In this document: in pieces, positions 1 through 5,944 of the stretch
How the letters are laid out: each line of letters opens with the position of its first letter
How positions within the stretch are numbered: the first letter of the stretch is position 1
Origin: JAZGAE01 sp036475545
Lineage (GTDB): Bacteria; Pseudomonadota; Alphaproteobacteria; DATDPM01
Reading direction: 5' to 3'
Assembly: GCA_036475545.1 (NCBI GenBank)
Contig: JAZGAE010000127.1
Span: 1 to 8,804 of the forward strand
Length of the DNA stretch: 8,804 bases
Made by a program: the position numbers and the translations under genes
Notes under the pieces: model-generated
Databases searched by the model: none
What the model was told of the DNA's origin: nothing
The model's input: the letters and a program-made list of their open reading frames with translations, nothing else

Positions 1-12
1 GTTATCGATTGA

Positions 13-216
13 TTACGGCGCCATCCCCGCGGGAAAGACGAGATTGTTGAACCAGTTGCCCACCATGGCGAAGAAGTCGCTGAGGCCCTGGCCGAGCACC
101 AGCGCGCCGACCACCACGATCACCGAGACGGCGCCGATGATGAGCGCGTATTCGGCGGCCGCCGCGCCGCTCTCGTCGGCCGCCAATGCGGCCATCACGT
201 GCCCAACCCCTTCCAT
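13..216 (-). CDS. flp: Flp-family type IVb prepilin
   Basis: A 67-residue prepilin of the Flp/Fap family, the major subunit of Tad pili used in surface attachment. Residues 14-17 read DESG and are followed by AAAAEY, which fits the prepilin peptidase site: cleavage after Gly17 leaves Glu at mature position +5 and Tyr at +6. Residues 23-42 form one uninterrupted hydrophobic helix, as expected for membrane storage and pilus core packing. The mature form would be about 50 residues, normal for the family. The ATG at 216 is preferred because AGGAAAGG lies about 6 nt upstream; an internal Met at residue 8 has no better site. The stop is TAA at 13-15. No other tad/cpa gene is visible, but the window ends just downstream. 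Family call is secure from the cleavage motif and helix; which pilus system it serves is not visible. Confidence 0.88.
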   Translation of the reverse strand: MEGVGHVMAALAADESGAAAAEYALIIGAVSVIVVVGALVLGQGLSDFFAMVGNWFNNLVFPAGMAP

Positions 217-871
217 GGTGCGCCTTTCCTATCCCAAGGTGCCCGTCCGTGTCGTGCGCCGAGCGGGTTTGCGCCTCTGCGGTCGCAACGGAGCCAAGGA
301 GCTCCGCTCCCCTGTCGTCGCCGCCCGCCTCATGCGGGCCGCGTTCTCGCATCCTTCCCTAGATGGGACCCCTCTCGCGGCATGCCGGCACCCGCCTTTC
401 GACCGGCCGCGCCTAGGGTACGGACTCTTCCGATAGTTTTCATTAACTTCACCTCACGCGGCGGCCGATCTCCGACGGAATCTGCGCGCCGAGCTATACC
501 TCATGGTGTGAGTTTACCAGCGGGGTCGGCCTCCCCTTGGCGGTGACGCCCGCGATCTCCGGCCTCGGCCGCGATCCGCCGCGCCGCCAGCCAGACCGGC
601 GAAGCGGGACCGCGCAGCCCATTCACGCCGCCGGCCAAGCCGATGAGCCATGAGAGGCCGGCGACATGGGGCGGTGGGCGGCAGGGATCAGGGTCGTGCG
701 GGCAGCCGAGACGGTCCTCGGGCGATGTCCCTGGGGCGATGTCCCTAGGGCGCGGGGCGTCGGAGCGAATGGCGCGGATCGCGGCGGCACTCGCCGAAGG
801 CCCGCACGAGACAGCGGGCACGACAGGCGCACCGGGCACGCGGAGGCGAAAACGGAAAACAGCAGGGAAAG
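217..871. other. Long gene-free stretch upstream of the pilin
   Basis: About 655 nt between the pilin start and the 3' end of tRNA-Phe. I find no reading frame here with a credible start, ribosome site and family resemblance. Open frames crossing it are GC-driven, and some run through the antisense of the tRNA. It should contain the pilin promoter, but no convincing -35/-10 pair stands out. One TTAA half-site lies at 443-446 next to an AT-rich patch (432-446). A small GC hairpin lies near 289-306 (CGGAGC and GCTCCG arms) and a short tandem repeat at 720-752. No terminator-like hairpin with a T run is seen for tRNA-Phe. Confidence 0.6.
720..752. repeat. 14-bp tandem repeat, about 2.3 copies
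   Basis: GGGCGATGTCCCTG (720-733) is followed directly by GGGCGATGTCCCTA (734-747) and the partial copy GGGCG (748-752). The copies differ at one base. The junctions create GTCCC/GGGC inverted halves, so each unit can fold weakly. It is non-coding. It may be a slippage product; a protein-binding role is possible but nothing supports it. Confidence 0.8.
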
Positions 872-947
<76 letters not shown>

Positions 948-989
948 GCGCCGGTCGGGGCGGACTGCCCGGAGCGGTCAAGTGAACGG

Positions 990-1018
990 CTTATAAGAGA
1001 AATCCGTGATCCTGTCCA
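990..1018 (-). promoter_or_regulatory. Sigma-70-type promoter for tRNA-Phe
   Basis: On the minus strand TGGACA (1013-1018) and TATAAG (990-995) are separated by exactly 17 nt. Each matches the consensus hexamer at five of six positions. Transcription would start near 983, about 35 nt before the mature tRNA 5' end. The stretch between is GC-rich, as in many stable-RNA leaders. This is the best promoter-like pair on the left side of the window. Confidence 0.65.
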
Positions 1019-1039
1019 GAACCGCCGAGGGCAGCCGTC

Positions 1040-1249
1040 TCACTCCTCATCGTGCGCGCCGTCGCCGGGTTTGGGCTCTTCGTCGGTAGGAATCCGGTAG
1101 GCCTCCTTGAGCCAGCGCCCGAGGTCCAGGTCCTTGCACCGGGCGGAACAGAAGGGCCGCAATTCGGCCACGGTGGGGTGCCCGCAGACGGGGCAGCGGC
1201 CCGCCCGCTTCGGCTTCTTCCCACGCGGTTTCTCGGCTGCTGCCGGCAT
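1040..1249 (-). CDS. yacG: YacG-type zinc-finger DNA gyrase inhibitor
   Basis: A 69-residue YacG (DUF329) protein. In E. coli YacG binds GyrB and inhibits gyrase; that function is from the family, not seen here. The zinc site is complete: CPVC (Cys19, Cys22) and CSARC (Cys34, Cys38), followed by the family's DLGRWL segment and an acidic C-terminal tail. The N-terminus is Lys/Arg-rich. The ATG at 1249 is chosen because GGAGGG lies 9 nt upstream. An in-frame ATG at 1258 (72 residues) directly abuts that same site and so is less likely. Upstream lies the broken RNase E/G gene, whose N-terminal frame happens to run on in phase with yacG, so automated start calling could wrongly give a fused protein of about 164 residues. 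Downstream is tRNA-Phe. The function is chromosome-topology related, and the position next to maf/RNase is the usual one in this class. Confidence 0.88.
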   Translation of the reverse strand: MPAAAEKPRGKKPKRAGRCPVCGHPTVAELRPFCSARCKDLDLGRWLKEAYRIPTDEEPKPGDGAHDEE

Positions 1250-1296
1250 CGTCTCCATCCCTCCGCCCGGCGCGGCGCTCGCGTTGGCGCAACGCC

Positions 1297-1534
1297 CTAC
1301 TCTATCACGATCTCGAATCGGTCGCGGGCCAAGGCCGGGTCCGGCGCGAGCGAGACCGTGCCACCCCAGGCCGCTTCCGCGCGCGCGAGGTGCCCCCTCC
1401 CCGCGCCGCGCGATGACGAGATCGCCGAGCCTTCCCCCTGCCACCAGCGCCACACGGCTCTCGCCGGGGACGACGTTGACGAGAAGCCCTTGGGCCCCGC
1501 CCACCGGCGAAGCCTTCGGCGCGCCGGGGCTCAA
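1297..1534 (-). pseudogene. Collapsed RNase E/G-family gene
   Basis: The slot between maf and yacG, normally held by an RNase E/G gene, contains only 238 nt. Starting at a TTG (1534-1532) that overlaps the maf stop, the frame reads a typical RNase G N-terminus: GLLVNVVPGESRVALVAGG, then RLGDLVIARRG. After about 45 codons this frame loses resemblance. In the frame shifted by one, the stretch LARAEAAWGGTVSLAPDPAL then ARDRFEIVIE and a TAG stop (1297-1299) looks like the family's C-terminus. The S1 domain and the metal-binding catalytic core, hundreds of residues, are absent. The junction lies near 1390-1405, in the G-rich run GGGGAGGGGG (minus strand). I infer one large internal deletion with a net frame change. 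An assembly collapse is the main alternative. Another RNase E or G elsewhere presumably does the work. Confidence 0.72.
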
Positions 1535-2130
1535 GGCCCCGCGCAGGGAAACCCTATGCCGCGCAGCAGCGCCACCGCCTCATACAGCGGCAGCCCGACG
1601 ACGTTGGAATAGGAGCCGTTCAAGTGTTTGACGAAGGCGGCGGCGCGGCCCTGAATGGCGTAGCCCCCCGCCTTGCCGCGCCACTCGCCGGAGGCGAGGT
1701 AGGCGTCGATCTCGCCGGGCGCGAGGCGCTTGAAGGCGACCACCGTCGTGACGAGGCGGTCCCGGACGCGGCCATCGGGACCCGCGACCGCGAGGCCGCC
1801 GAAGACCCGGTGGCGGCGGCCCGACAGCACCCGCAGGCATGCCCGGGCCTCGCCTTCGTCCTGGGGCTTGGGGAGGATGCGGCGGCCGCAGGCGACGACC
1901 GTGTCGGCGGCGAGCACGAAGGCGCGCGGATGGCGGGCGGCGGCCGCCAGCGCCTTTTCCCGCGCCAGTCGCCGGGCCAGCCCGGCGGGCAACTCGCGCG
2001 GGCGCGGCGTCTCGTCGGTCTCGGTGGCCTCGATCTCGTCGGGCTCGAGGCCGATCTGCTTGAGGAGCTCGAGGCGTCGCGGCGACGCCGAGGCGAGAAC
2101 CAGTGGGGGCGCGGCCTCAGGGTCTGCCAT
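1531..2130 (-). CDS. maf: Maf-family nucleoside triphosphate pyrophosphatase
   Basis: A 199-residue Maf protein of normal length. The family cleaves pyrophosphate from non-canonical or excess nucleoside triphosphates, mainly dTTP/UTP or modified bases, giving monophosphates. Seen here: the N-terminal SASPRR loop (residues 14-19), the conserved Asp in AADTVV (Asp76), and GEWRGKAGGYAIQG (148-161) followed by the family's SYSNVVGLPL segment (173-182). The GKAGGYAIQG form resembles the dTTP/UTPase (YhdE) branch more than the m7GTPase (YceF) branch, but I hold the substrate loosely. ATG start with only a weak GAG about 5 nt upstream, so it may be translated by coupling to infA, which ends 24 nt before. 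Its TGA stop overlaps the TTG of the RNase remnant. The last residues, GIGFPCAGP, are not conserved-looking and may have been altered by the rearrangement next door. Confidence 0.95.
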   Translation of the reverse strand: MADPEAAPPLVLASASPRRLELLKQIGLEPDEIEATETDETPRPRELPAGLARRLAREKALAAAARHPRAFVLAADTVVACGRRILPKPQDEGEARACLRVLSGRRHRVFGGLAVAGPDGRVRDRLVTTVVAFKRLAPGEIDAYLASGEWRGKAGGYAIQGRAAAFVKHLNGSYSNVVGLPLYEAVALLRGIGFPCAGP

Positions 2131-2154
2131 CAGCTCGGGCCCATGGATGGGGAA

Positions 2155-2373
2155 TTACTTGTAACGGAAGGTGATCCGGCCCTTGGTCAGATCGTAGGGC
2201 GTCATCTCGACATTGACGCGGTCGCCGGCGAGAACCCGGATGCGGTGCTTGCGCATCTTGCCCGCCGTGTGGGCGAGAATCTCGTGATCGTTGTCCAGTT
2301 TGACGCGGAACATCGCGTTCGGCAGCAGCTCGGTCACCGTGCCGGTGAACTCCATGACCTCTTCCTTCGCCAC
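2155..2373 (-). CDS. infA: Translation initiation factor IF-1
   Basis: A 72-residue IF-1, which binds the 30S A site during initiation together with IF-2 and IF-3. The whole sequence fits the single S1-like OB fold: the segment TELLPNAMFRVKLDN (residues 14-28), EILAHTAGKMRKHRIRVLAG, then VEMTPYDLTKGRITFRYK at the end are hallmark stretches. The start is a GTG at 2373, decided by a perfect AAGGAGG four nucleotides upstream and by family length; a longer open frame back to 2451 reads through the promoter and is not real. A 146-nt gap with a promoter-like pair separates it from the phosphatase, so infA probably heads an infA-maf-yacG transcript. One small oddity is Asp at residue 29 (LDNDHEIL), where Gly is usual. 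Confidence 0.97.
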   Translation of the reverse strand: MAKEEVMEFTGTVTELLPNAMFRVKLDNDHEILAHTAGKMRKHRIRVLAGDRVNVEMTPYDLTKGRITFRYK

Positions 2374-2416
2374 GGGCCCTCCTTCGATTGGTTCAACCTG
2401 CAAGCCACATCGGTAG

Positions 2417-2432
2417 GGCTCACAGGTGAGCC
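2417..2432 (-). promoter_or_regulatory. Hairpin in the infA leader
   Basis: A perfect 6-bp inverted repeat, GGCTCA and TGAGCC, with a 4-nt loop, directly after the proposed -10 hexamer and before the infA ribosome site. It could be an operator at the transcription start or a hairpin at the very 5' end of the mRNA. No T run follows, so it is not a terminator. Confidence 0.45.
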
Positions 2433-2461
2433 TGAATAGGCAATTTCGCAATGTTTTTCAA
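2433..2461 (-). promoter_or_regulatory. Candidate sigma-70 promoter for infA
   Basis: On the minus strand TTGAAA (2456-2461) and TATTCA (2433-2438) are 17 nt apart. They match the -35 and -10 consensus at five and four of six positions. The segment is AT-rich against GC-rich surroundings. It sits about 60 nt upstream of the GTG start in the only long gap inside the minus-strand cluster, which is where a separate infA promoter would be expected. Confidence 0.55.
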
Positions 2462-2519
2462 CCGATTTCACTCTTGCCGGCAGGGCCCCGCAGCCGCCAA
2501 GCCCGGGACCGCGCCGCCC

Positions 2520-2963
2520 TCACACCTCCGGCGGCGGCGGCAGGGGAAACCGTTCCTGGATGCGTTTCAACAGGGTGTCGCGCACCTCGCGGTAGGCGGC
2601 GAGCCGGGTCTCGCGGTTGCCCTCGACCGCGGTGGGATCGAACGTGTGCCAAAAGACGACCTCGATCGCCATGGTGCGGGTCATCTCCACCGCCGGGTGC
2701 TGGGCCTGGGGCGAAAGGGTGATGACCATGTCGAAGGAGGTGTCGGCAAGCTGCGTGAAGCTCTTGGGTCTGTGTTTGAAGATGTCGATGCCGATCTCGT
2801 CCATGACCGCGGCGGCGAAACCGTCGAGCTCGCCGGCCCGAACCCCCACCGAGTCCACGTACACGCGCTTGCCATAGAAATGCTTCATCAGGCCTTCCGC
2901 CATGGGCGAGCGCACCGCGTTGTTGGTACAGGCGAACAGCACGCTTCCCGGAAGGTCCGCCAT
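2520..2963 (-). CDS. Low-molecular-weight phosphatase / arsenate-reductase-like protein
   Basis: A 147-residue protein of the low-molecular-weight protein tyrosine phosphatase fold. The phosphate-binding loop is at the N-terminus: FACTNNAVRSPMAE, with catalytic Cys12 and Arg18 in CX5R spacing. The likely general acid is Asp109 in FDP (108-110), at the expected C-terminal position. Members of this branch are often annotated as arsenate reductases, but the thiol relay cysteines of ArsC are absent: Cys12 is the only cysteine, so phosphatase activity is the safer reading. Substrate unknown. It starts 7 nt after the UPF0262 stop and is surely co-transcribed with it. The tail PLPPPPEV is proline-rich. 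The association with UPF0262, hisD and infA is a conserved alphaproteobacterial neighbourhood and not an arsenic operon. Confidence 0.88.
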   Translation of the reverse strand: MADLPGSVLFACTNNAVRSPMAEGLMKHFYGKRVYVDSVGVRAGELDGFAAAVMDEIGIDIFKHRPKSFTQLADTSFDMVITLSPQAQHPAVEMTRTMAIEVVFWHTFDPTAVEGNRETRLAAYREVRDTLLKRIQERFPLPPPPEV

Positions 2964-2970
2964 CGGGCGG

Positions 2971-3447
2971 TCAGCCCCGTATGTGCAGGACGCAGATCAG
3001 CGTGAACAGGCGTCGTGCGGTGTCGAAATCGATGTCGATCTTGCCCGCGAGCCGCGCGCGCAACAGCTCGGAGCCTTCGTCGTGGAGGCCGCGCCGGCCC
3101 ATGTCGATGGCCTCGATTCGGGCCGGGCTCGCGGTCTTGATGGCGGAGAAATAGCTCTCGCAAACCAGGAAATAATCCTTCACCAGCTGGCGGAAGGGCT
3201 TGAGCGGAAGCTGCACCGTGTCGAGGGGCTCGTCGTCCTCGCTACGGATTCCGATGGCCAGCCTGTCCTCCTCGATGCCGAGGTGCAGATTGTAGGGACC
3301 GTGATAGTCGCCGACGGGCGCGAATTCGTTCGCCTCAAGAAGGTCGTAAATGGCGACCGCGCGCTCCTGCTCCACGTCCGGGGTGCGCCGGGCGATGGTG
3401 CTCTCGTCGAGGGTGATGTTGACGACGCGTTCCGTGGACTCCTGCAC
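2971..3447 (-). CDS. UPF0262 family protein
   Basis: A 158-residue member of UPF0262, a family of unknown function found almost only in alphaproteobacteria. Matching stretches are VVNITLDESTI near the N-terminus, EQERAVAIYDLLEANEFAPV (residues 26-45), GPYNLHLGIEEDRLAIGI, and the KDYFLVCESYFSAI and IDMGRRGLHDEGSELL blocks in the C-terminal half. No signal peptide or membrane segment; a soluble cytoplasmic protein. The start is a GTG at 3447, six nucleotides after the hisD stop, with no good ribosome site, so translation probably depends on coupling to hisD. There is no ATG that would fit the family N-terminus. It lies between hisD and the phosphatase, the usual place. I infer no function from the position. 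Confidence 0.92.
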   Translation of the reverse strand: MQESTERVVNITLDESTIARRTPDVEQERAVAIYDLLEANEFAPVGDYHGPYNLHLGIEEDRLAIGIRSEDDEPLDTVQLPLKPFRQLVKDYFLVCESYFSAIKTASPARIEAIDMGRRGLHDEGSELLRARLAGKIDIDFDTARRLFTLICVLHIRG

Positions 3448-3453
3448 GTCGGC

Positions 3454-4758
3454 TTAGGCCTCGTCCGGCTTGTTAAGGCGGATCGCGACCGAGAGCGCGT
3501 GGGCCTCTAACCCCTCGGCCTTCGCCAGCGTCACCGCGGCCGGGCCGAGCGCCCGAAGCCCTTGCGCGTCGCAGCGCAACAGCGAGGTGCGCTTGAGGAA
3601 GTCGAGCACCGAAAGCCCCGAGGAGAAACGGGCGCTGCGCGAGGTGGGAAGGACATGGTTGGGGCCGCCGACGTAGTCGCCCACCGCCTCCGGCGTGTAG
3701 CGGCCGAGGAAGATGGCGCCGGCGTTGTTGATTTGGTCTGCGAGCGCCTCGGGCGTCTCCACCGCGAGCTCCAGATGCTCGGGAGCCAACCGGTCAATGA
3801 GGGCCGGCGCATTCTCCAGGGAATCGAGCCGGATCACCGCCCCATGGTTCTGCCAACTCGCGGCGGCGATCTCCGCCCGGGGCAGGACCTTCAGGTGATC
3901 GTCCACGGCCTCGAGGACGGCTCCGGCCAGGGCGTCGTCGTCCGTGATCAGCACCGCCTGGGCGAGCGGGTCGTGCTCCGCCTGGGCGAGCAGGTCGGCG
4001 GCGATCCAGGCGGGATCGTTCTTGCCGTCGGCCACGATCACGACCTCCGAGGGCCCCGCGATCATGTCGATGCCGACCCGCCCGAAGACTTGGCGCTTGG
4101 CTGCGGCGACATAGGCGCTCCCTGGCCCGACGATCTTGTCCACGGGAAGAATCGTCTCGGTCCCAAAGGCCAGCGCCGCCACCGCCTGGGCCCCGCCGAC
4201 GCGGTAGATCTCGTCGATCCGGGCGATGCTGGCCGCGGCCAGGACCAAGGGGCTCAGCCGGCCGTCCGGGGCGGGCACGACCATGACCAGCCGCGGGACC
4301 CCCGCCACCCGGGCGGGCACCGCGTTCATCAGCACCGAGCTGGGATAGGCGGCGGTGCCGCCGGGCACGTAAAGGCCAACCGCCGCGATCGGCGTCCAGC
4401 GCCCGCCCAGGGTGATCCCGTCGCTCTCCTCATAGAGGTCGTCCTCCGGCAGCAGGCGGCGGTGATAGTCGATGATTCGGCTGGCGGCGAACTCAAGGGC
4501 CTCAAGGATCTTGGCAGGGCACGAGCGGGCGGCCGCGGCGATCTCGTCGGCGCCCACGCGCATGGTCTCGGGCGTAAGGCTGTGGCGGTCGAAGCGCTCG
4601 GTGAACTCGATCACCGCGGCGTCGCCGCGCGCCTCGACCTCCGCCAGGATTTCGCCGACCACCTCGTCCACGTCCGCTTCGGCGGCGCGCTTGGCCTCGA
4701 CCAAGGCGTCGAACCGCGCCGCGAAGCCCGGGTGGCGGCTGTCGAGTTCAAGCGGCAC
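3454..4758 (-). CDS. hisD: Histidinol dehydrogenase
   Basis: A full-length 434-residue HisD, which oxidises L-histidinol twice with NAD to give L-histidine, the final step of the pathway. Zinc and catalytic residues are all present: Gln259 and His262 in LLAQAEHDP, the pair Glu327-His328 in LAPEHLEL, Asp361 in VGDYVGGPNH, and His420 in EGLEAHALSV. The nucleotide-side motif VGLYVPGG lies at 127-134, and AGPSEVVIVAD at 234-244. The ATG at 4758 overlaps the end of hisG by 11 nt, so the two are translationally coupled. The gene ends 6 nt before UPF0262. No missing residue or frame break is seen. Confidence 0.98.
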   Translation of the reverse strand: MPLELDSRHPGFAARFDALVEAKRAAEADVDEVVGEILAEVEARGDAAVIEFTERFDRHSLTPETMRVGADEIAAAARSCPAKILEALEFAASRIIDYHRRLLPEDDLYEESDGITLGGRWTPIAAVGLYVPGGTAAYPSSVLMNAVPARVAGVPRLVMVVPAPDGRLSPLVLAAASIARIDEIYRVGGAQAVAALAFGTETILPVDKIVGPGSAYVAAAKRQVFGRVGIDMIAGPSEVVIVADGKNDPAWIAADLLAQAEHDPLAQAVLITDDDALAGAVLEAVDDHLKVLPRAEIAAASWQNHGAVIRLDSLENAPALIDRLAPEHLELAVETPEALADQINNAGAIFLGRYTPEAVGDYVGGPNHVLPTSRSARFSSGLSVLDFLKRTSLLRCDAQGLRALGPAAVTLAKAEGLEAHALSVAIRLNKPDEA

Positions 4759-5410
4759 GGGTCACCTCGCGGAAACGCTCGATCCAGCCGCCGATCTCGT
4801 CGTAGCGTGTCTTGAGCGCGACCCGGTTGACCACCAGGCGCGAGGTGATTGCGGCGATCTGCTCGACCTCGACCAGGCCGTTGGCCATCAAGGTCCGGCC
4901 CGTGGAGACCAGGTCGACGATGCGCCGGCACAGGCGCAGCTGCGGCGCCAGCTCCATGGCCCCGCTGAGCTGGATGCATTCGGCCTGCACGCCCCGCGCC
5001 GCGAAATGGCGACGCGTGATCGCGGGATACTTGGTGGCCACCCGGACATGGCTCCACCGCGACGGGTCGTCGGTCTCCACCATTTCCGCGGGCTCCGCGA
5101 CGGCCAGGCGGCAGCGGCCCACTTTCAGGTCCAGAGGCGCGTAGATCTCCGCGTAGTCGAACTCCATGAGGACATCGTTTCCGGCAACGCCGAGCTGGGC
5201 CGCGCCGAACGCGACGAAGGTGGCGACATCGAACGAGCGTACGCGGATGATGCTCAAGTTGGGATCATTGGTGGCGAACCGGAGCTGCCGCGAGGCCGGG
5301 TCGTCGAACGCGGACTCCGGCGTGATGCCGGCGCGGCGCACCAGCGGCATGACCTCATCCAAAATGCGGCCCCTGGGCAGGGCCAGAACAAGTGGCTCGT
5401 TGCTACGCAA
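4748..5410 (-). CDS. hisG: ATP phosphoribosyltransferase, short (HisZ-dependent) form
   Basis: A 220-residue HisG, which joins ATP and PRPP in the first, committed step of histidine synthesis. It has the LPRGRIL start motif (11-17), GVAGNDVLME (74-83), and the PRPP loop in IVDLVSTGRTL (164-174). The length and the lack of the C-terminal ACT-like regulatory domain mark it as the short form, which works as a complex with the HisRS-like subunit HisZ; hisZ is not in this window. The start is a TTG at 5410: GGAG lies 7 nt upstream, and the nearby ATG (5417) is in a different frame that stops after four codons. It begins 33 nt after DUF2948 and overlaps hisD. Feedback control by histidine would come through HisZ (family knowledge). 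Confidence 0.96.
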   Translation of the reverse strand: MRSNEPLVLALPRGRILDEVMPLVRRAGITPESAFDDPASRQLRFATNDPNLSIIRVRSFDVATFVAFGAAQLGVAGNDVLMEFDYAEIYAPLDLKVGRCRLAVAEPAEMVETDDPSRWSHVRVATKYPAITRRHFAARGVQAECIQLSGAMELAPQLRLCRRIVDLVSTGRTLMANGLVEVEQIAAITSRLVVNRVALKTRYDEIGGWIERFREVTRAA

Positions 5411-5443
5411 ACCCCATCTCCGATCGAGCGGCGGTAACCGGCC

Positions 5444-5941
5444 TCACTCCTCCGGGTCGAGAGGGTGACACGGCCGCTTGTCGGTCCGCCAAGGCCGCCC
5501 CACGTCCTCTAAATGGCACAAGATTCCGCCGATATCCAGGTGGATGCTGCCGCCCCCCGCGAAGTGGAGCACCACGGACTCGGCCTCTTTCCCACCGACC
5601 TCGGGGTCGCCTCGCTCCACGGTGATCGCCAGCAGCTCCAGGAGCTTCAGCTCCTCCGAACTCGGCAGCCCCGCGAGGCGCACTCCGGTCACCTCGTCGA
5701 AACAAAGCGCGCAGTTGACCCGCTCGTACGATGTGCAGGGCTTGCCGGCGGCCTCCGCCGGGCTCTCGACCGGGAAATCCGGGCAGTTCTCCCATTTGAA
5801 CCTGTTGGCGACCAGGACGAAGCGCTTTCTCACCGGCAGGAAACTCACGTCCGCGAACGACACGAGCGCATCCTGCAAGCACGCGCTGATGACGCTGACG
5901 TCCTCTTCGTCCCGGGCACAGAGCTTGAGCGGGCCGCCCAT
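5444..5941 (-). CDS. DUF2948 family protein
   Basis: A 165-residue protein of the DUF2948 family, unknown function, typical of alphaproteobacteria and usually placed right after murA. Recognisable stretches are LKLCARDEEDVSVISACLQDA near the N-terminus (broken here as residues 5-25), FLPVRKRFVLVANRFKWE (34-51), and a C-terminal HFAGGGSIHLDIGGI block (129-143) followed by LEDVGRPWRTDKRPCHPL. No signal peptide or membrane helix. It has six cysteines, rather many for a soluble protein of this size, but no CxxC motif. It starts 3 nt after the murA stop, so the two are coupled. The role is not known; co-conservation with murA hints at the cell envelope, but that is inference. Confidence 0.88.
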   Translation of the reverse strand: MGGPLKLCARDEEDVSVISACLQDALVSFADVSFLPVRKRFVLVANRFKWENCPDFPVESPAEAAGKPCTSYERVNCALCFDEVTGVRLAGLPSSEELKLLELLAITVERGDPEVGGKEAESVVLHFAGGGSIHLDIGGILCHLEDVGRPWRTDKRPCHPLDPEE

Positions 5942-5944
5942 GCC

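Noticed and set aside
432..446. Possible CtrA-type site upstream of the pilin (TTAA-N7-TTAA)
   Set aside because: Only one TTAA half-site is present; the second half reads TATC, so the match is too weak.
2374..2451. N-terminal extension of IF-1 to a start at 2451
   Set aside because: It would add 26 residues unlike any IF-1 and read through the promoter and leader hairpin; the GTG at 2373 has a perfect ribosome site.
2462..2519. GC-rich segment after the phosphatase as a terminator
   Set aside because: Inverted segments are imperfect and no T run follows on the minus strand.
3562..4815. 417-residue plus-strand open frame opposite hisD
   Set aside because: It is the mirror frame of hisD, rich in His, Asp, Arg and Gly as expected for antisense of a high-GC gene, with no family features.
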